From: Gimesia alba
GTDB lineage: Bacteria > Planctomycetota > Planctomycetia > Planctomycetales > Planctomycetaceae
DNA length: 64,000 nucleotides
Direction of reading: 5' to 3'
NCBI RefSeq assembly: GCF_007744675.1
Contig: NZ_CP036269.1
Coordinates: 4,195,546-4,259,545 of the forward strand
In this document: one piece after another, positions 9,701 through 17,715 of the stretch
Position numbering within the stretch: position 1 is the first letter of the stretch
Layout: each line of letters starts with the position of its first letter
The notes under the pieces: generated by a model
What the model saw: only the letters and a program-made list of their open reading frames with translations
What the model was told of the DNA's origin: nothing
Database searches by the model: none
Translations under genes and position numbers: made by a program

Positions 9701-9941
9701 TCTCATCGATTTCTCTGAGTTCCTCTTCGATTTTTTCAGAGACCAGAGATTCTACACGCGTCGCATCAGCCCCCGGAAAACGCGTATTCACCCGCGCGAC
9801 CCGCTGGGTCAGTACCGGGTCTTCCATTCGAGGCAGCACGTAATAACTGGAAAGGCCGGCCACCGTGATCAACGCCATCATCAAAATCAACAATCGGCGA
9901 TTTCGATAGAATAATCCTTCCAGCATGATTGAATTCCCCAT
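6759..9941 (-). CDS. RND-family efflux transporter, inner-membrane pump (AcrB-like)
   Basis: 1060 residues, the usual length for hydrophobe/amphiphile RND pumps. There is a transmembrane helix at residues 14-34, a periplasmic porter domain up to about 335, a six-helix block near 340-520, a second periplasmic domain to about 850, then a last block of helices. The TM4 relay segment reads G-L-L-I-D-N-A-I-V-V-V-D-E, so the second Asp of the AcrB pair is Asn, which many relatives share. The pump exports small hydrophobic compounds using the proton gradient. It lies 66 bases downstream of the membrane fusion protein gene, so the two are probably cotranscribed under the nearby TetR regulator. No outer-membrane channel gene is present here. 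Confidence 0.95.
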   Translation of the reverse strand: MGNSIMLEGLFYRNRRLLILMMALITVAGLSSYYVLPRMEDPVLTQRVARVNTRFPGADATRVESLVSEKIEEELREIDEIKELRSISRTGMSSMTIELRDDVYEVDEVWSRIRDKIDDARVEFPSGAKEPDFEELNVKAYALIVALVWDNPNDVNYAVLRRTTKQLEDRLRAISGTEDIDTFGDPDEEIIAEIQPDQIAALGLTVQQIADQVESSDAKLTAGLLRGRKSDLLIDVDSELDSLSRIANTPVQFGAEGHSVQLGDIATIRKGVALPLNSLVIADGKPAVTLGIFVRDNVRIDHWSRSAKAAINEFEQRLADDVMVQTLFDQNRYVEARLDGLVWNLLFGGLAVIAVIVFMMGWRNALVIGTALPLSAFMVLTGLRFLDIPIHQMSVTGLIIALGLLIDNAIVVVDEVRSKLHSRMAPDDAVISTVRHLAVPLLGSTLTTVLAFAPIALMPGPAGEFVGSIAVSVILAICSSFFLAMTVIPAIAALFADPEEDPLNAHWWQVGFSHAEMRNAYRKSLDILFSRPLLGVAVGCVLPVCGFLVAGSLPEQFFPPADRDQVNIELELNAHASLAETQETIETIRRVVLEHPQVKGIEWFLGESAPQFYYNIIAKRENSSNYAQALVQLNSASGGQELIHELQRELDRKVPHSRVLVRQLEQGPPFDAPIEVRLFGPDLHQLSQSGDELRTILSKTPDVLHHKAELADPLPKLTLKIDEEQARLAGLDHAEISRQLDAALEGALGGSILEETEELPVRIRVPHDRRGSINDIASLQLISRKKTADGQAQFVPLTAIADVQMSSEVAAISHFNGERMNEVQAYIKAGVLPAKVLADFRANMKQAGFELPPGYRLEWGGEASKRDDAVGNLMANVGVLMVLMVATLVLSFSSFRVAALVGTVGLLSIGLGLGMLWLFGFPFGFMAIVGSMGLAGVAINDAIVVLAELRANPESRKGNRIVVRDVVLRSTRHVVATSLTTVAGFVPLVIAGGGFWPPLAITIAGGVGGATLLALYYIPSAYILVMCRNCPLRATAGEAVSEERSSTLLSKLKERLPVLR

Positions 9942-10007
9942 TGATTCCTGAAAGGTTTTCCTCTGTCTTGATTGATACAGCGCTGCAATTTTTCAATAAA
10001 ATGACTT

Positions 10008-11303
10008 TTAACGGACCGACTTAACGACGACTGGCTGTCGATTCGCCAGTTTATGAATCCCATCCGCGACGATTTGATCTCCCGCCTGGAGTGTTCCTCG
10101 TACCAGAACACGATCTCCTTCCGTGTGTAATACTTCGATCTGCCGTTTCTCGAGGATCTTTTCGTTTTCTTGTTTTCCCTTAATCACAGCATACGCAGAC
10201 CAAAGCCCCCGTTCCCCCCGCGCCAAAGCACTCAAAGGCAGCCAGAACCCCTGCATTTGCACCGGTTCCGAAATCGCAATGCGAATCACTTGGCCGGGAA
10301 CGAGAGTCTTAGAAGCATCAGTGTTCAACGCCAGTACCACCTCCTGGGTCCGTGTCACGGGATCGAGTTCGGGCAAAATCGCTTTCAGCTTTGCCTCATA
10401 CGTTTTTCCATTCAGTTGTACCTGTTGCTGTTTTCCCGGTTCCAGGCTTTGAGCCATCTCAACAGGAACACCAATGTGCGCTTCCAGTTTCTGATCTTCT
10501 ACCAGTCGGAATAAAGGTGTATTGGGAGAAATCACAGTCCCTTCATCCGCATAGCGTTTCGAAATCCGCCCGCTGAAAGGTGCCTTCAAGACAGCATCGT
10601 CTAGATCGACCTGATTATCCGCCAACGACGCATCCAGGGTCGCAACGACTGCCTTTTGTGCAGCAATCTGCTCTTTCCGCGTCCCTTCCTGCAGTTCCGA
10701 CAAGCGACTCTGCGCTGCATCTAACTGCGCCTGTTGTTGCTCCACATCATACTGAGACGCTTCAAACACCGATTTTGAAATCGCGTTTCGCTTAAGCAAC
10801 TCTTCGTTGCGAGCATGATCGGCCTTCAAATTCTTGAGTTTGGCTGAAAGCTGTCTGACTTCGGCTTCTGCAACAGCAATCGTCTGGGGCCGTGGGCCTG
10901 CTTTGAATTCATCGAGTTTGGCCTGAGCGACATCCCGTTCTGCCTGCAGCTGTAATCGTACGACTTCCAAATGTCGCGTATCCAGGTTGGCCAGGACCAT
11001 CGTTTCCCGAACCGAATCCCCTTCATCTACAGTCACATTGAGCAGTTTTCCGCTTCGCTCAAACGCCAGTTCACTGGTCCGGGCAGCAACCACCCGACCG
11101 GTATAACTTCGCTGACGATCAAACGAGTCAACGGGCTTCAGTTTGACAACTTCAACGGGAACTCCCACTTCAACGGGAACTCCCACCTGTTTTGCATTGG
11201 TACCCGCTACTTCTGTAGAGAAGGCGAATCGAGAATACTCCCAGAATGCCACCGGCACACCGATCAGAACAAATGTGAATAGCAGAACTTGAAAGCGTTT
11301 CAT
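10008..11303 (-). CDS. RND efflux membrane fusion protein (HlyD/AcrA family)
   Basis: 431 residues from the ATG at 11303. A GTG nine bases further upstream is possible but would fall at the predicted transcription start. Residues 1-28 form a signal or anchor helix. Then come a barrel-sandwich half (G-R-V-V-A-A-R-T-S-E-L-A-F), a long coiled-coil hairpin (about 115-215), the second half (V-L-K-A-P-F-S-G-R-I-S), a beta barrel and a membrane-proximal domain. The protein bridges the RND pump to an outer-membrane channel. Near the mature N-terminus the residues V-G-V-P-V-E occur twice in tandem because of an exact 18-base duplication. There is no Shine-Dalgarno, consistent with a near-leaderless mRNA. 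Confidence 0.93.
   Translation of the reverse strand: MKRFQVLLFTFVLIGVPVAFWEYSRFAFSTEVAGTNAKQVGVPVEVGVPVEVVKLKPVDSFDRQRSYTGRVVAARTSELAFERSGKLLNVTVDEGDSVRETMVLANLDTRHLEVVRLQLQAERDVAQAKLDEFKAGPRPQTIAVAEAEVRQLSAKLKNLKADHARNEELLKRNAISKSVFEASQYDVEQQQAQLDAAQSRLSELQEGTRKEQIAAQKAVVATLDASLADNQVDLDDAVLKAPFSGRISKRYADEGTVISPNTPLFRLVEDQKLEAHIGVPVEMAQSLEPGKQQQVQLNGKTYEAKLKAILPELDPVTRTQEVVLALNTDASKTLVPGQVIRIAISEPVQMQGFWLPLSALARGERGLWSAYAVIKGKQENEKILEKRQIEVLHTEGDRVLVRGTLQAGDQIVADGIHKLANRQPVVVKSVR
11149..11184 (-). repeat. Exact 18-bp tandem duplication inside the fusion protein gene
   Basis: Two perfect 18-base units (11149-11166 and 11167-11184) encode a doubled V-G-V-P-V-E just after the signal sequence. 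The length is a multiple of three, so the frame is kept. It lies in a flexible linker where slippage would be tolerated. Confidence 0.9.
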
Positions 11304-11314
11304 AAGGACCACAC

Positions 11315-11343
11315 AATTTGACGAAACGTCATTTTACTGTCAA
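11315..11343 (-). promoter_or_regulatory. Promoter with embedded TetR-type operator, fusion protein/RND operon
   Basis: On the minus strand there is TTGACA (11343-11338), a 17-base spacer and CAAATT (11320-11315). The spacer region contains the palindrome TGACG-AAA-CGTCA (11319-11331, plus-strand reading). The same palindrome and spacing recur at the tetR promoter. The predicted start point is only about 5 bases before the fusion-protein ATG. The binding protein is inferred from the match, not shown. Confidence 0.65.
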
Positions 11344-11354
11344 AAAAACACCGT

Positions 11355-12083
11355 TTAAACTGGGATCTGGGGCAGCTCATTCCCAAAGACCTCCTGACTC
11401 ACGCGATCAAAAACGGCATCATAATCAACTTCAGTACTAAGCGGCTGCCACTGAATTCCATCCAAAAAACGATGGTAATTTCGGCGTACCATATTAAAGG
11501 GATCAGACATCCCTAACTCCCCCAGCGAATTGCTGGTGGTAATAATCGAATACCCCCCCACCGAAAGCGACCACAGTCCAAATACAATTTCTTCGGGCGT
11601 TGCATTCTGGCCTAGATGGACGTCCCCTCTGGCGATTCCATCACGCACAATTCCCCCCACAATACCGATACAACGATGTTCGTAATTCGACATTAATTTA
11701 CGGCGTGCTTCGGATGTTTTATCCCAAATCGAATCGAGGCGAATGGTCTGTTCGACACAAAAATGGTCGGGATAGGTCTTCACAAACAACTCGGCTGCCG
11801 TCCCGATCGCAGCTATTCGCTCGCGTGATGTTCCCTGAAACAAAGCCGCCTTTTCAAACATCGCCAGCCGTTTTTCCAGAGTCTGAATCGCCAGCGTAAT
11901 GATGATTTCCTCTTTGCAGGAAAAGTGGTTATAGATCGTCCCTTTGGAATATTCGAGCATACTCGTCAAACGATCCATATTCAGGCCGTTATAGCCCCCT
12001 TCAATAAACATAGGCCGCGCGCATTCCAAGATCTTGGCTTCGCGTTCCTTAATTTCCCGTTGTTTGCGATCACTGGTTTTCAT
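11355..12083 (-). CDS. TetR-family transcriptional repressor
   Basis: 242 residues from the ATG at 12083. An in-frame ATG at 12110 exists, but it lies inside the putative operator and upstream of the predicted start point. The N-terminal 60 residues are a TetR helix-turn-helix: I-L-E-C-A-R-P-M-F-I-E-G-G-Y then M-L-E-Y-S-K-G-T-I-Y-N-H-F. The rest is a helical ligand-binding domain with no ligand predictable. The gene sits directly upstream of the RND efflux operon on the same strand with its own promoter. Matching palindromes in both promoters suggest that it represses itself and the pump until a substrate binds. Confidence 0.9.
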   Translation of the reverse strand: MKTSDRKQREIKEREAKILECARPMFIEGGYNGLNMDRLTSMLEYSKGTIYNHFSCKEEIIITLAIQTLEKRLAMFEKAALFQGTSRERIAAIGTAAELFVKTYPDHFCVEQTIRLDSIWDKTSEARRKLMSNYEHRCIGIVGGIVRDGIARGDVHLGQNATPEEIVFGLWSLSVGGYSIITTSNSLGELGMSDPFNMVRRNYHRFLDGIQWQPLSTEVDYDAVFDRVSQEVFGNELPQIPV

Positions 12084-12092
12084 AACACCACT

Positions 12093-12120
12093 ATTTTGAC
12101 GGATCGTCATTTTATGTCAA
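12093..12120 (-). promoter_or_regulatory. Promoter with embedded TetR-type operator, tetR gene
   Basis: On the minus strand there is TTGACA (12120-12115), a 16-base spacer and CAAAAT (12098-12093). The palindrome TGACG-GAT-CGTCA lies at 12097-12109. The layout copies the promoter at 11315-11343: both share a CGTCATTTTA stretch and differ by one inserted base. The start point would be about 3 bases before the ATG at 12083. Confidence 0.65.
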
Positions 12121-12423
12121 GATTTTTATCTGGTTTGTTTGAATTACCTCCTGAATTCCCCAGTCTCAATGCAGTATTTCCAGCAGACACACTGCCACCC
12201 TCTTGACGTTATCCCCTACTATAAAGCAACTTATAAACCCAGCGCCTATTTTCATTCAGATAGAAGTAAGCTTGACCTGCCAGCGCATACGCTCTCTGCT
12301 GATATTCGACAATTGAGTAAACACACCGTCATTTAGCATGACCTGAGTGGCAGCACTGTCAGACTCGCCACAGAAGAAAATCAGAAGCAGAAGCAGAGTT
12401 CCGCCTAGATATAGCCTGACGAA
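12111..12423. other. Intergenic region upstream of tetR
   Basis: About 313 bases between tetR and the end of the NtrC-type gene. Apart from the tetR -35 hexamer at its edge I see no gene, no strong terminator and no repeat. Confidence 0.5.
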
Positions 12424-13857
12424 TTACTTGCTCTGTTCCTCTTTTTGCTTTTGATATTCTTTGAGCTTGCGGTAGAGGGTTCGCTCGCCGATGCCCAACA
12501 TCTTTGCAGCTTCTTCGCGTTTGCCATCTGCCAGATCAAGGGCTCGCTCGATATAATATCGTTCCACTTCCGCGAACGGACGGCCGATTAGAAAGTCAGC
12601 CCCCGAGCGATCCGATGTATAACTGCTGTCACCGTCTGGGCCTCCGACTGGGACAATTTCTTCAGGCAAGTCATCCAGATCCAGAATACCATCAGTATCA
12701 AGGACCAGCATGCGTTCTGCCGCGTTTCGTAACTGACGAATATTACCCGGCCAGTCATAAGCCATTAGTGCACGGCGGGCGGCACGAGAAACTCCTTCGT
12801 AAGGTTTATCGTACTGTGAAGAAAGTTCTTTCAGAAAATGATCGGTCAATAATGGGATGTCACCCCGGCGCTCGCGTAGTGGCGGCAATTCAATTTTTAC
12901 AACCGATAAGCGATAATAGAGGTCCTGGCGAAACGTTCCCTGTTTGACCATTTCCAAGAGATCAGCATTGGTCGCTGCTACCAGCCGTACATTCAGACTG
13001 ATTTCCTCATTGGTACCGAGCCGGGCAATTTTGCGATCTTCCAGCACGCGCAATAACTTAATCTGAGTCTGCATCGGCATCTCACCGACTTCATCTAGAA
13101 AAAGTGTGCCTCCATTCGCATGCTCAAATTTACCAATCCGTTTGCCGACCGCTCCCGTAAAGGCCCCCTGTTCATGGCCAAAGAGTTCACTTTCCAGAAT
13201 ACTGTCGGGTAAAGCCGAGATATTCAGTGGCACAAACGGTTTGCTTTTGCGTTCGCTGTTTTGATGAATCGCACGCGCGACTAGTTCTTTTCCGGTCCCA
13301 CTTTCACCTTCAATCAAAACGGTACTATTTGTCGTCGCGACATTCTTCAGTTTCTCAACGATTTGATGCATTTGGGGGGTATTGCCTATCACCCCTTCAA
13401 AGCCAAATTTTTCATCAAGCCGACGATGCAGTTCTGCATTCCGTCGCATCAGTCTCACGCGTGTTGAGGCCTTCTCAACGGCATTCCGCAATTCACTAAT
13501 ATCCAGAGGTTTGGTTAAATAAGTATACGCGCCCAGTTGCATCGCCGTCACAGCGGAATTAATCGACCCATGCCCGGTCAGCACGATCACTTCGGCATCG
13601 GGAAGCTCTTCCTTGGCAGTTCGCAAAATCGATAAACCATCCACTCCATCCATTCGCAAATCGGTGATGACAATATCAGCCGTCTCGCGTTCGATCAGTT
13701 TGGCCCCCTGTTCTCCGGAAGTCGCGATCTTACATTCGCACCCTACACGTTCCAGGCTCTCTGCTACAGCCTGCGCATGGGCTTCATCATCATCAATAAT
13801 CAGAACTCGAATCACAATCGATTCAAGATCTGTATCCTTAGTGTCTTTGGAGCTCAT
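12424..13857 (-). CDS. NtrC-family sigma-54-dependent response regulator
   Basis: 477 residues. There is a receiver domain with Asp22-Asp24 and phospho-acceptor Asp66 (V-I-T-D-L-R-M-D-G). A AAA+ domain carries Walker A G-E-S-G-T-G-K-E near residue 185, the sigma-54 contact loop G-A-F-T-G-A near 230 and Walker [11 protein letters not shown] Fis-type helix-turn-helix ends the protein ([16 protein letters not shown]). On phosphorylation such proteins drive open-complex formation at sigma-54 promoters. The gene follows the kinase gene by 165 bases on the same strand, and the two very likely form a two-component pair. The target genes are not identifiable from this window. Confidence 0.95.
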   Translation of the reverse strand: MSSKDTKDTDLESIVIRVLIIDDDEAHAQAVAESLERVGCECKIATSGEQGAKLIERETADIVITDLRMDGVDGLSILRTAKEELPDAEVIVLTGHGSINSAVTAMQLGAYTYLTKPLDISELRNAVEKASTRVRLMRRNAELHRRLDEKFGFEGVIGNTPQMHQIVEKLKNVATTNSTVLIEGESGTGKELVARAIHQNSERKSKPFVPLNISALPDSILESELFGHEQGAFTGAVGKRIGKFEHANGGTLFLDEVGEMPMQTQIKLLRVLEDRKIARLGTNEEISLNVRLVAATNADLLEMVKQGTFRQDLYYRLSVVKIELPPLRERRGDIPLLTDHFLKELSSQYDKPYEGVSRAARRALMAYDWPGNIRQLRNAAERMLVLDTDGILDLDDLPEEIVPVGGPDGDSSYTSDRSGADFLIGRPFAEVERYYIERALDLADGKREEAAKMLGIGERTLYRKLKEYQKQKEEQSK

Positions 13858-14022
13858 CGAGCAGAATCTCAGCCTTTACTGATTCAAATTGAATGGTCAC
13901 CCCCCCCGTTGGGAGCGCCTGTTTCACAAGATAATTTACTCTGAAACGGGTAAATCATAACCCGTAAAAGTCACATCTGACTCTAGTACGAAAAACATAC
14001 ATTTGCTTTCAAGAATGCGTCT

Positions 14023-14757
14023 TCAGCATACCGGAAACGAGATGGTAAAGCGAGTTCCCCGCCCCGGTTCACTTTCACATTCAATCGTCCCATGATGCGC
14101 ATCAATGATTTTTTTGACCGTTGGCAGGCCTAAACCGCTCCCCCCGGATTTGGTGGAAAAGAAGGCATCAAACATCCGTGACTTCACTTTTTCATCAATG
14201 CCTTTACCATTATCAATCAGGTCGAGATAAACCATTCCGTTTTTGTGATAGGTCTGTAATTCAATCAGCCCACCATCGGGCATGGCCTGAATCACGTTCA
14301 GAGCCAGATTCATCAGCACCTGACGAAACAGCGCCTTATCCACTTTAATCGGCGGTAAATCAGCATCAAAATGTGGGCTAATCTCAATATTCGCATCACG
14401 TGCCTGTGGTCGGAAAAAGTCAATAAAATCACTGACCAGATTATTCAGGTTGGCTTCACTCAAAGACAGCTTGCCGACCCGTGCAAATTGCAAAAACGCA
14501 TCCAGGATATCCTGCAGATGTTTACATTCCCGCTGCACACTTTCGACTTTTTTCAACATCCGGTGTTTTGCAGGGACATCGAGGGAATCCAAATCTTCGG
14601 TGAGTAACTCCAGATTCATACTCATGGTTGAAAGCGGATTCTTGATTTCGTGAGCCAGGCCGCCAGCGAGGGTCGCGATTTCCGAATACTGCGCTTCAAA
14701 TTTTTCGCGTTCACCAACGCTTAACGGGCTCTCATTCATTGCAGATGTTCTCGACAT
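14023..14757 (-). CDS. Soluble NtrB-like sensor histidine kinase
   Basis: 244 residues with no membrane segment and almost no N-terminal input domain. Dimerisation/phosphoacceptor His36 is in G-L-A-H-E-I-K-N-P-L. The ATPase domain has N-L-A-L-N-V-I-Q-A-M, D-N-G-K-G-I-D, G-S-G-L-G-L-P and a final G-R-G-T-R-F. The ATG has GGGAAG about 6 bases upstream. It precedes the NtrC-type regulator on the same strand, which is its probable phosphotransfer partner. With only about 25 residues ahead of the phosphoacceptor helix, the signal must come from a partner protein or the cytoplasm. A small ACGGGT/ACCCGT hairpin (13947-13966) lies between the two genes. Confidence 0.92.
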   Translation of the reverse strand: MSRTSAMNESPLSVGEREKFEAQYSEIATLAGGLAHEIKNPLSTMSMNLELLTEDLDSLDVPAKHRMLKKVESVQRECKHLQDILDAFLQFARVGKLSLSEANLNNLVSDFIDFFRPQARDANIEISPHFDADLPPIKVDKALFRQVLMNLALNVIQAMPDGGLIELQTYHKNGMVYLDLIDNGKGIDEKVKSRMFDAFFSTKSGGSGLGLPTVKKIIDAHHGTIECESEPGRGTRFTISFPVC

Positions 14758-14840
14758 TGAATCTTCCCAACCGTATGTTCAATTGAACTGCAAACGTCTC
14801 ACACTTCGATTGAAATATGTATTACCGATCTCTCATACAT

Positions 14841-14889
14841 AAAAAATAAAACGATGAAGTCATCTCACGTCGAGCTCCTTCATCGTTTT
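14841..14889 (-). terminator. Rho-independent terminator after pnp
   Basis: On the minus strand a 12-base perfect stem (14889-14878 with 14859-14848) and an 18-base loop are followed by ATTTTTT (14847-14841). It lies 32 bases after the pnp stop. The plus-strand side is also T-rich, so it could act in both directions. Confidence 0.85.
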
Positions 14890-14920
14890 TTAGTTTTATC
14901 AGATCAAAGACAAACGTCTT

Positions 14921-17059
14921 TTACTCTTCTTCAGCTTCTGCTGCTTCACCATCTCCGTTACTTTCTGCCGCCTGTTCCGCCAGAACAGCTTTACGGGAAA
15001 GTTTGACACGGTTCTGATCATCAACGGCAATCACCTTCACCTGCAAACGGTCACCCATTTTACAGATATCACCGACCGATTTGACGAATCCGTCAGACAG
15101 TTCGCTGATATGGCACAGGCCATCTTTACCAGGAGCAATCTCGATGAATGCACCAAATTCTTTGATCGAACTGACCACGCCATCATAGATGCGACCTACA
15201 CGAATTTCTTCGGTCAGTGCTTCGATGTGTGCCATGGCTTTTTCAACGACAGAAACATTTCCGCCGGAGACCGTCACAGTACCATCATCCTGAATATCGA
15301 TGGTCGCACCGGTTTCTTCCTGAATCGCACGGATGGTTTTTCCGCCAGGTCCAATCAGCAGGCCGATCTTTTCAGGATTGATCTTGGTTTGATGCAGACG
15401 CGGTGCATAAGCCGAAATCTCAGCACGAGGACGACGAATGGCAGTCAACATGGTTCGTAACAGGTCCAGTCGGGCTGTCTTGGCCTGATCCAGGGTTGCA
15501 CGAATAATTTCTTCGCTGATCCCTTCATTCTTCAGGTCCAGCTGAATTCCCGTGATTCCTTTTTGGGTTCCGGCAACTTTGAAGTCCATATCACAGAAAT
15601 GATCTTCATCACCAATGATGTCAGTCAAAACTTTGAACTCATCACCGGATGTTACCAGACCAATGGAAATCCCAGCGACAGGCTGACGCAAAGGAACGCC
15701 TGCATCCATCAACGCCAGAGTAGCCGAACAGACTGATGCCATCGAACTACTTCCGTTGGATTCCATAATGTCGGAAATCACACGGATGGTATAAGGGAAA
15801 TCTTCTTCGCTGGGCAACACTGGTGCGACAGAACGCTCTGCCAGACAACCGTGACCAATTTCACGTCGTCCTGGTCCACGAATTGGTCGGCACTCACCGA
15901 CCGAATAAGGAGGGAAGTAGTAGTGCAACATGAATCGTTGCAATTCTTCTTCGAACAGACCATCGACACGCTGCTTGTCACGAGATGTTCCCAATGTGAC
16001 GGTTGCCAATGACTGAGTTTCACCGCGGGTAAACAAGGCAGAACCGTGAACGCGTGGTAAAGGTCCTGTCTCACAGGAAACATCACGCAGCATATCAGGA
16101 GTACGTCCATCCAGACGACGACCTGACATAGCCAGCTCACGCACGGCTCGCTCTTCGAGATCATGAAATGCTTCGCCGAACTGGGCACGAGTTGCACCGT
16201 CTTCGGTTGTTTCGGCTTCTTCCGGGAAGAACTTTTCAATCAACTCATCGCGAATCGCTTTGGCACCTTCACGTCGTTCCGCTTTGACTGTGCTTTGCAT
16301 AGCAGAGTTCAGTCGCTGATAGATCGCATCGTCCAACTTGGCGATGAAGGGATTTTCCGGAGGCGCTTCATATTCAAATGGTTCAACACCTGCTTTGTCA
16401 CGCAATTCCAATTGCAGTTTGCAGATCTTGCCCAGTTCTTTATGAGCGAACATAATGGCGGCTGCCATTTCGTCCTCAGGAATTTGATCGCCAAATCCTT
16501 CGATCATCAATACAGACTCAACTGTTCCGGCGACAATCAGGTCCAGATCACTTTCCGCAATCTGTTCGCGTGTCGGAAAGGGAATCAGCTCACCGTCAAT
16601 GCGACCGACTCGTACTGCACCAATAGGTCCCTTGAAGGGAACAGGAGAGAGACAGAGAGCAGCACTGGCTGCATTGATGGAAAGTACGTCCGGGTCATTC
16701 ACGCCATCGCATGACATGACATTTGACATGATCTGCAGTTCGTCGTTAAACCCTTTGGGGAAGAGCGGACGAATGGGACGGTCTGTTAAACGAGCCGTCA
16801 AAATTTCTTTGGTTGTGGGACGCCCTTCGCGTTTTAAAAACCCACCAGGGAACTTGCCAGAAGCGGCAGTTCGTTCCCGATAATCAACTGTTAATGGGAA
16901 AAAATCAATTCCCGGTCTTGCTGGTCCTGTTGCAGAAGCAACAAAAACCACTGTTTCACCATATTGAATCAGAACAGAGCCTGCGGCCTGCTTCGCTAAC
17001 TGACCAGTTGTAAGACTTAGTTTCTGTCCGCCAACCTCACATTCAACAACTACTTTCAC
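14921..17059 (-). CDS. pnp: Polyribonucleotide nucleotidyltransferase (PNPase)
   Basis: 712 residues, normal for the family. Two RNase PH-like domains occupy residues 1-550 (for example F-P-G-G-F-L-K-R-E-G-R-P and R-G-E-T-Q-S-L-A-T-V-T-L-G), joined by the helical domain. A KH domain (I-G-L-L-I-G-P-G-G-K-T-I) is near 560-610, and an S1 domain (G-V-V-S-S-I-K-E-F-G-A-F-I-E-I) near 625-695. An acidic tail follows. The enzyme degrades RNA phosphorolytically 3' to 5' as a trimer. Translation starts at GTG with AGGA about 7 bases upstream. It follows rpsO by 54 bases, the classic rpsO-pnp order. Confidence 0.98.
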   Translation of the reverse strand: MKVVVECEVGGQKLSLTTGQLAKQAAGSVLIQYGETVVFVASATGPARPGIDFFPLTVDYRERTAASGKFPGGFLKREGRPTTKEILTARLTDRPIRPLFPKGFNDELQIMSNVMSCDGVNDPDVLSINAASAALCLSPVPFKGPIGAVRVGRIDGELIPFPTREQIAESDLDLIVAGTVESVLMIEGFGDQIPEDEMAAAIMFAHKELGKICKLQLELRDKAGVEPFEYEAPPENPFIAKLDDAIYQRLNSAMQSTVKAERREGAKAIRDELIEKFFPEEAETTEDGATRAQFGEAFHDLEERAVRELAMSGRRLDGRTPDMLRDVSCETGPLPRVHGSALFTRGETQSLATVTLGTSRDKQRVDGLFEEELQRFMLHYYFPPYSVGECRPIRGPGRREIGHGCLAERSVAPVLPSEEDFPYTIRVISDIMESNGSSSMASVCSATLALMDAGVPLRQPVAGISIGLVTSGDEFKVLTDIIGDEDHFCDMDFKVAGTQKGITGIQLDLKNEGISEEIIRATLDQAKTARLDLLRTMLTAIRRPRAEISAYAPRLHQTKINPEKIGLLIGPGGKTIRAIQEETGATIDIQDDGTVTVSGGNVSVVEKAMAHIEALTEEIRVGRIYDGVVSSIKEFGAFIEIAPGKDGLCHISELSDGFVKSVGDICKMGDRLQVKVIAVDDQNRVKLSRKAVLAEQAAESNGDGEAAEAEEE

Positions 17060-17113
17060 AATAATTTCCTAATTCTTTTCCGACAAACCGACTCAGATCA
17101 GCGAACACCGAAA

Positions 17114-17383
17114 CTATTTTCGAATGTTTAACCGATCCAGAATTTCCCTGTAGCTTTCTGCATTCTTCTTGTGCAAATAATCAAGCAGACCACGTCGACG
17201 GCTTACCATCTGCAGTAAACCTCTCCGACTGGCATGATCTTTTGAATTTGATCGTAAATGCTCTGTTAAATTGACAATCCGTTCTGTAAGTACAGCAATC
17301 TGCACTTCAGCAGATCCGGTATCCCCTGTTTTGGACTGATATTCTTGAATCAATTCTGCTCTTCGTTCCTGCGTGACTGACAT
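17114..17383 (-). CDS. rpsO: 30S ribosomal protein S15
   Basis: 89 residues, exactly the family length. The conserved [17 protein letters not shown] segment, L-T-E-H-L-R and [18 protein letters not shown] segment (here R-R-G-L-L-D-Y-L) are all present. S15 binds 16S rRNA in the central domain and helps form bridge B4. It is cotranscribed with pnp downstream. No clear promoter or S15-binding mRNA fold could be assigned in the region upstream by eye. Confidence 0.98.
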   Translation of the reverse strand: MSVTQERRAELIQEYQSKTGDTGSAEVQIAVLTERIVNLTEHLRSNSKDHASRRGLLQMVSRRRGLLDYLHKKNAESYREILDRLNIRK

Positions 17384-17715
17384 TCTTCTAACCTAAACCT
17401 TTAAAACAAACTACATGACAAACAGAGAAGATCGGGGATTACCCAATGCTAAAGATAGCCACTACGTTCCGTGTCTTGACTTTTTAGACTGGTAATGGCG
17501 AGAGAAAACCAAGCTATTACGCTAGCTTTCAGGGCATTAAAGGTAACTAATGTAGCAATTTGAATAGATTATTCAATGGATACGCTACCTCGAAAACAAA
17601 AACCTGACTGAATAGAATCAGTTAGGTAATTTCATCTCGTAACCACCTCTCAAGTTGTACATTAGAGCACATCACTTCCAATAATACAAGCAAAACGCGA
17701 ATTGACGCCCTATCC
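17384..17715. other. Intergenic region: rpsO leader and NfeD-gene terminator
   Basis: These 332 bases hold a terminator at 17593-17626 and otherwise the presumed rpsO promoter/leader. I found no ORF or convincing -10/-35 pair. Confidence 0.5.
17593..17626 (-). terminator. Rho-independent terminator after the NfeD/ClpP-fold gene
   Basis: On the minus strand a 9-base stem with one wobble pair (17626-17618 with 17611-17603) and a 6-base loop are followed by TTTTTGTTTT. It lies about 90 bases after the stop. Confidence 0.75.

Noticed and set aside
16163..16714. A 183-codon plus-strand ORF within pnp
   Set aside because: Antisense to the PNPase core; Phe/Cys-rich composition without a ribosome-binding site.
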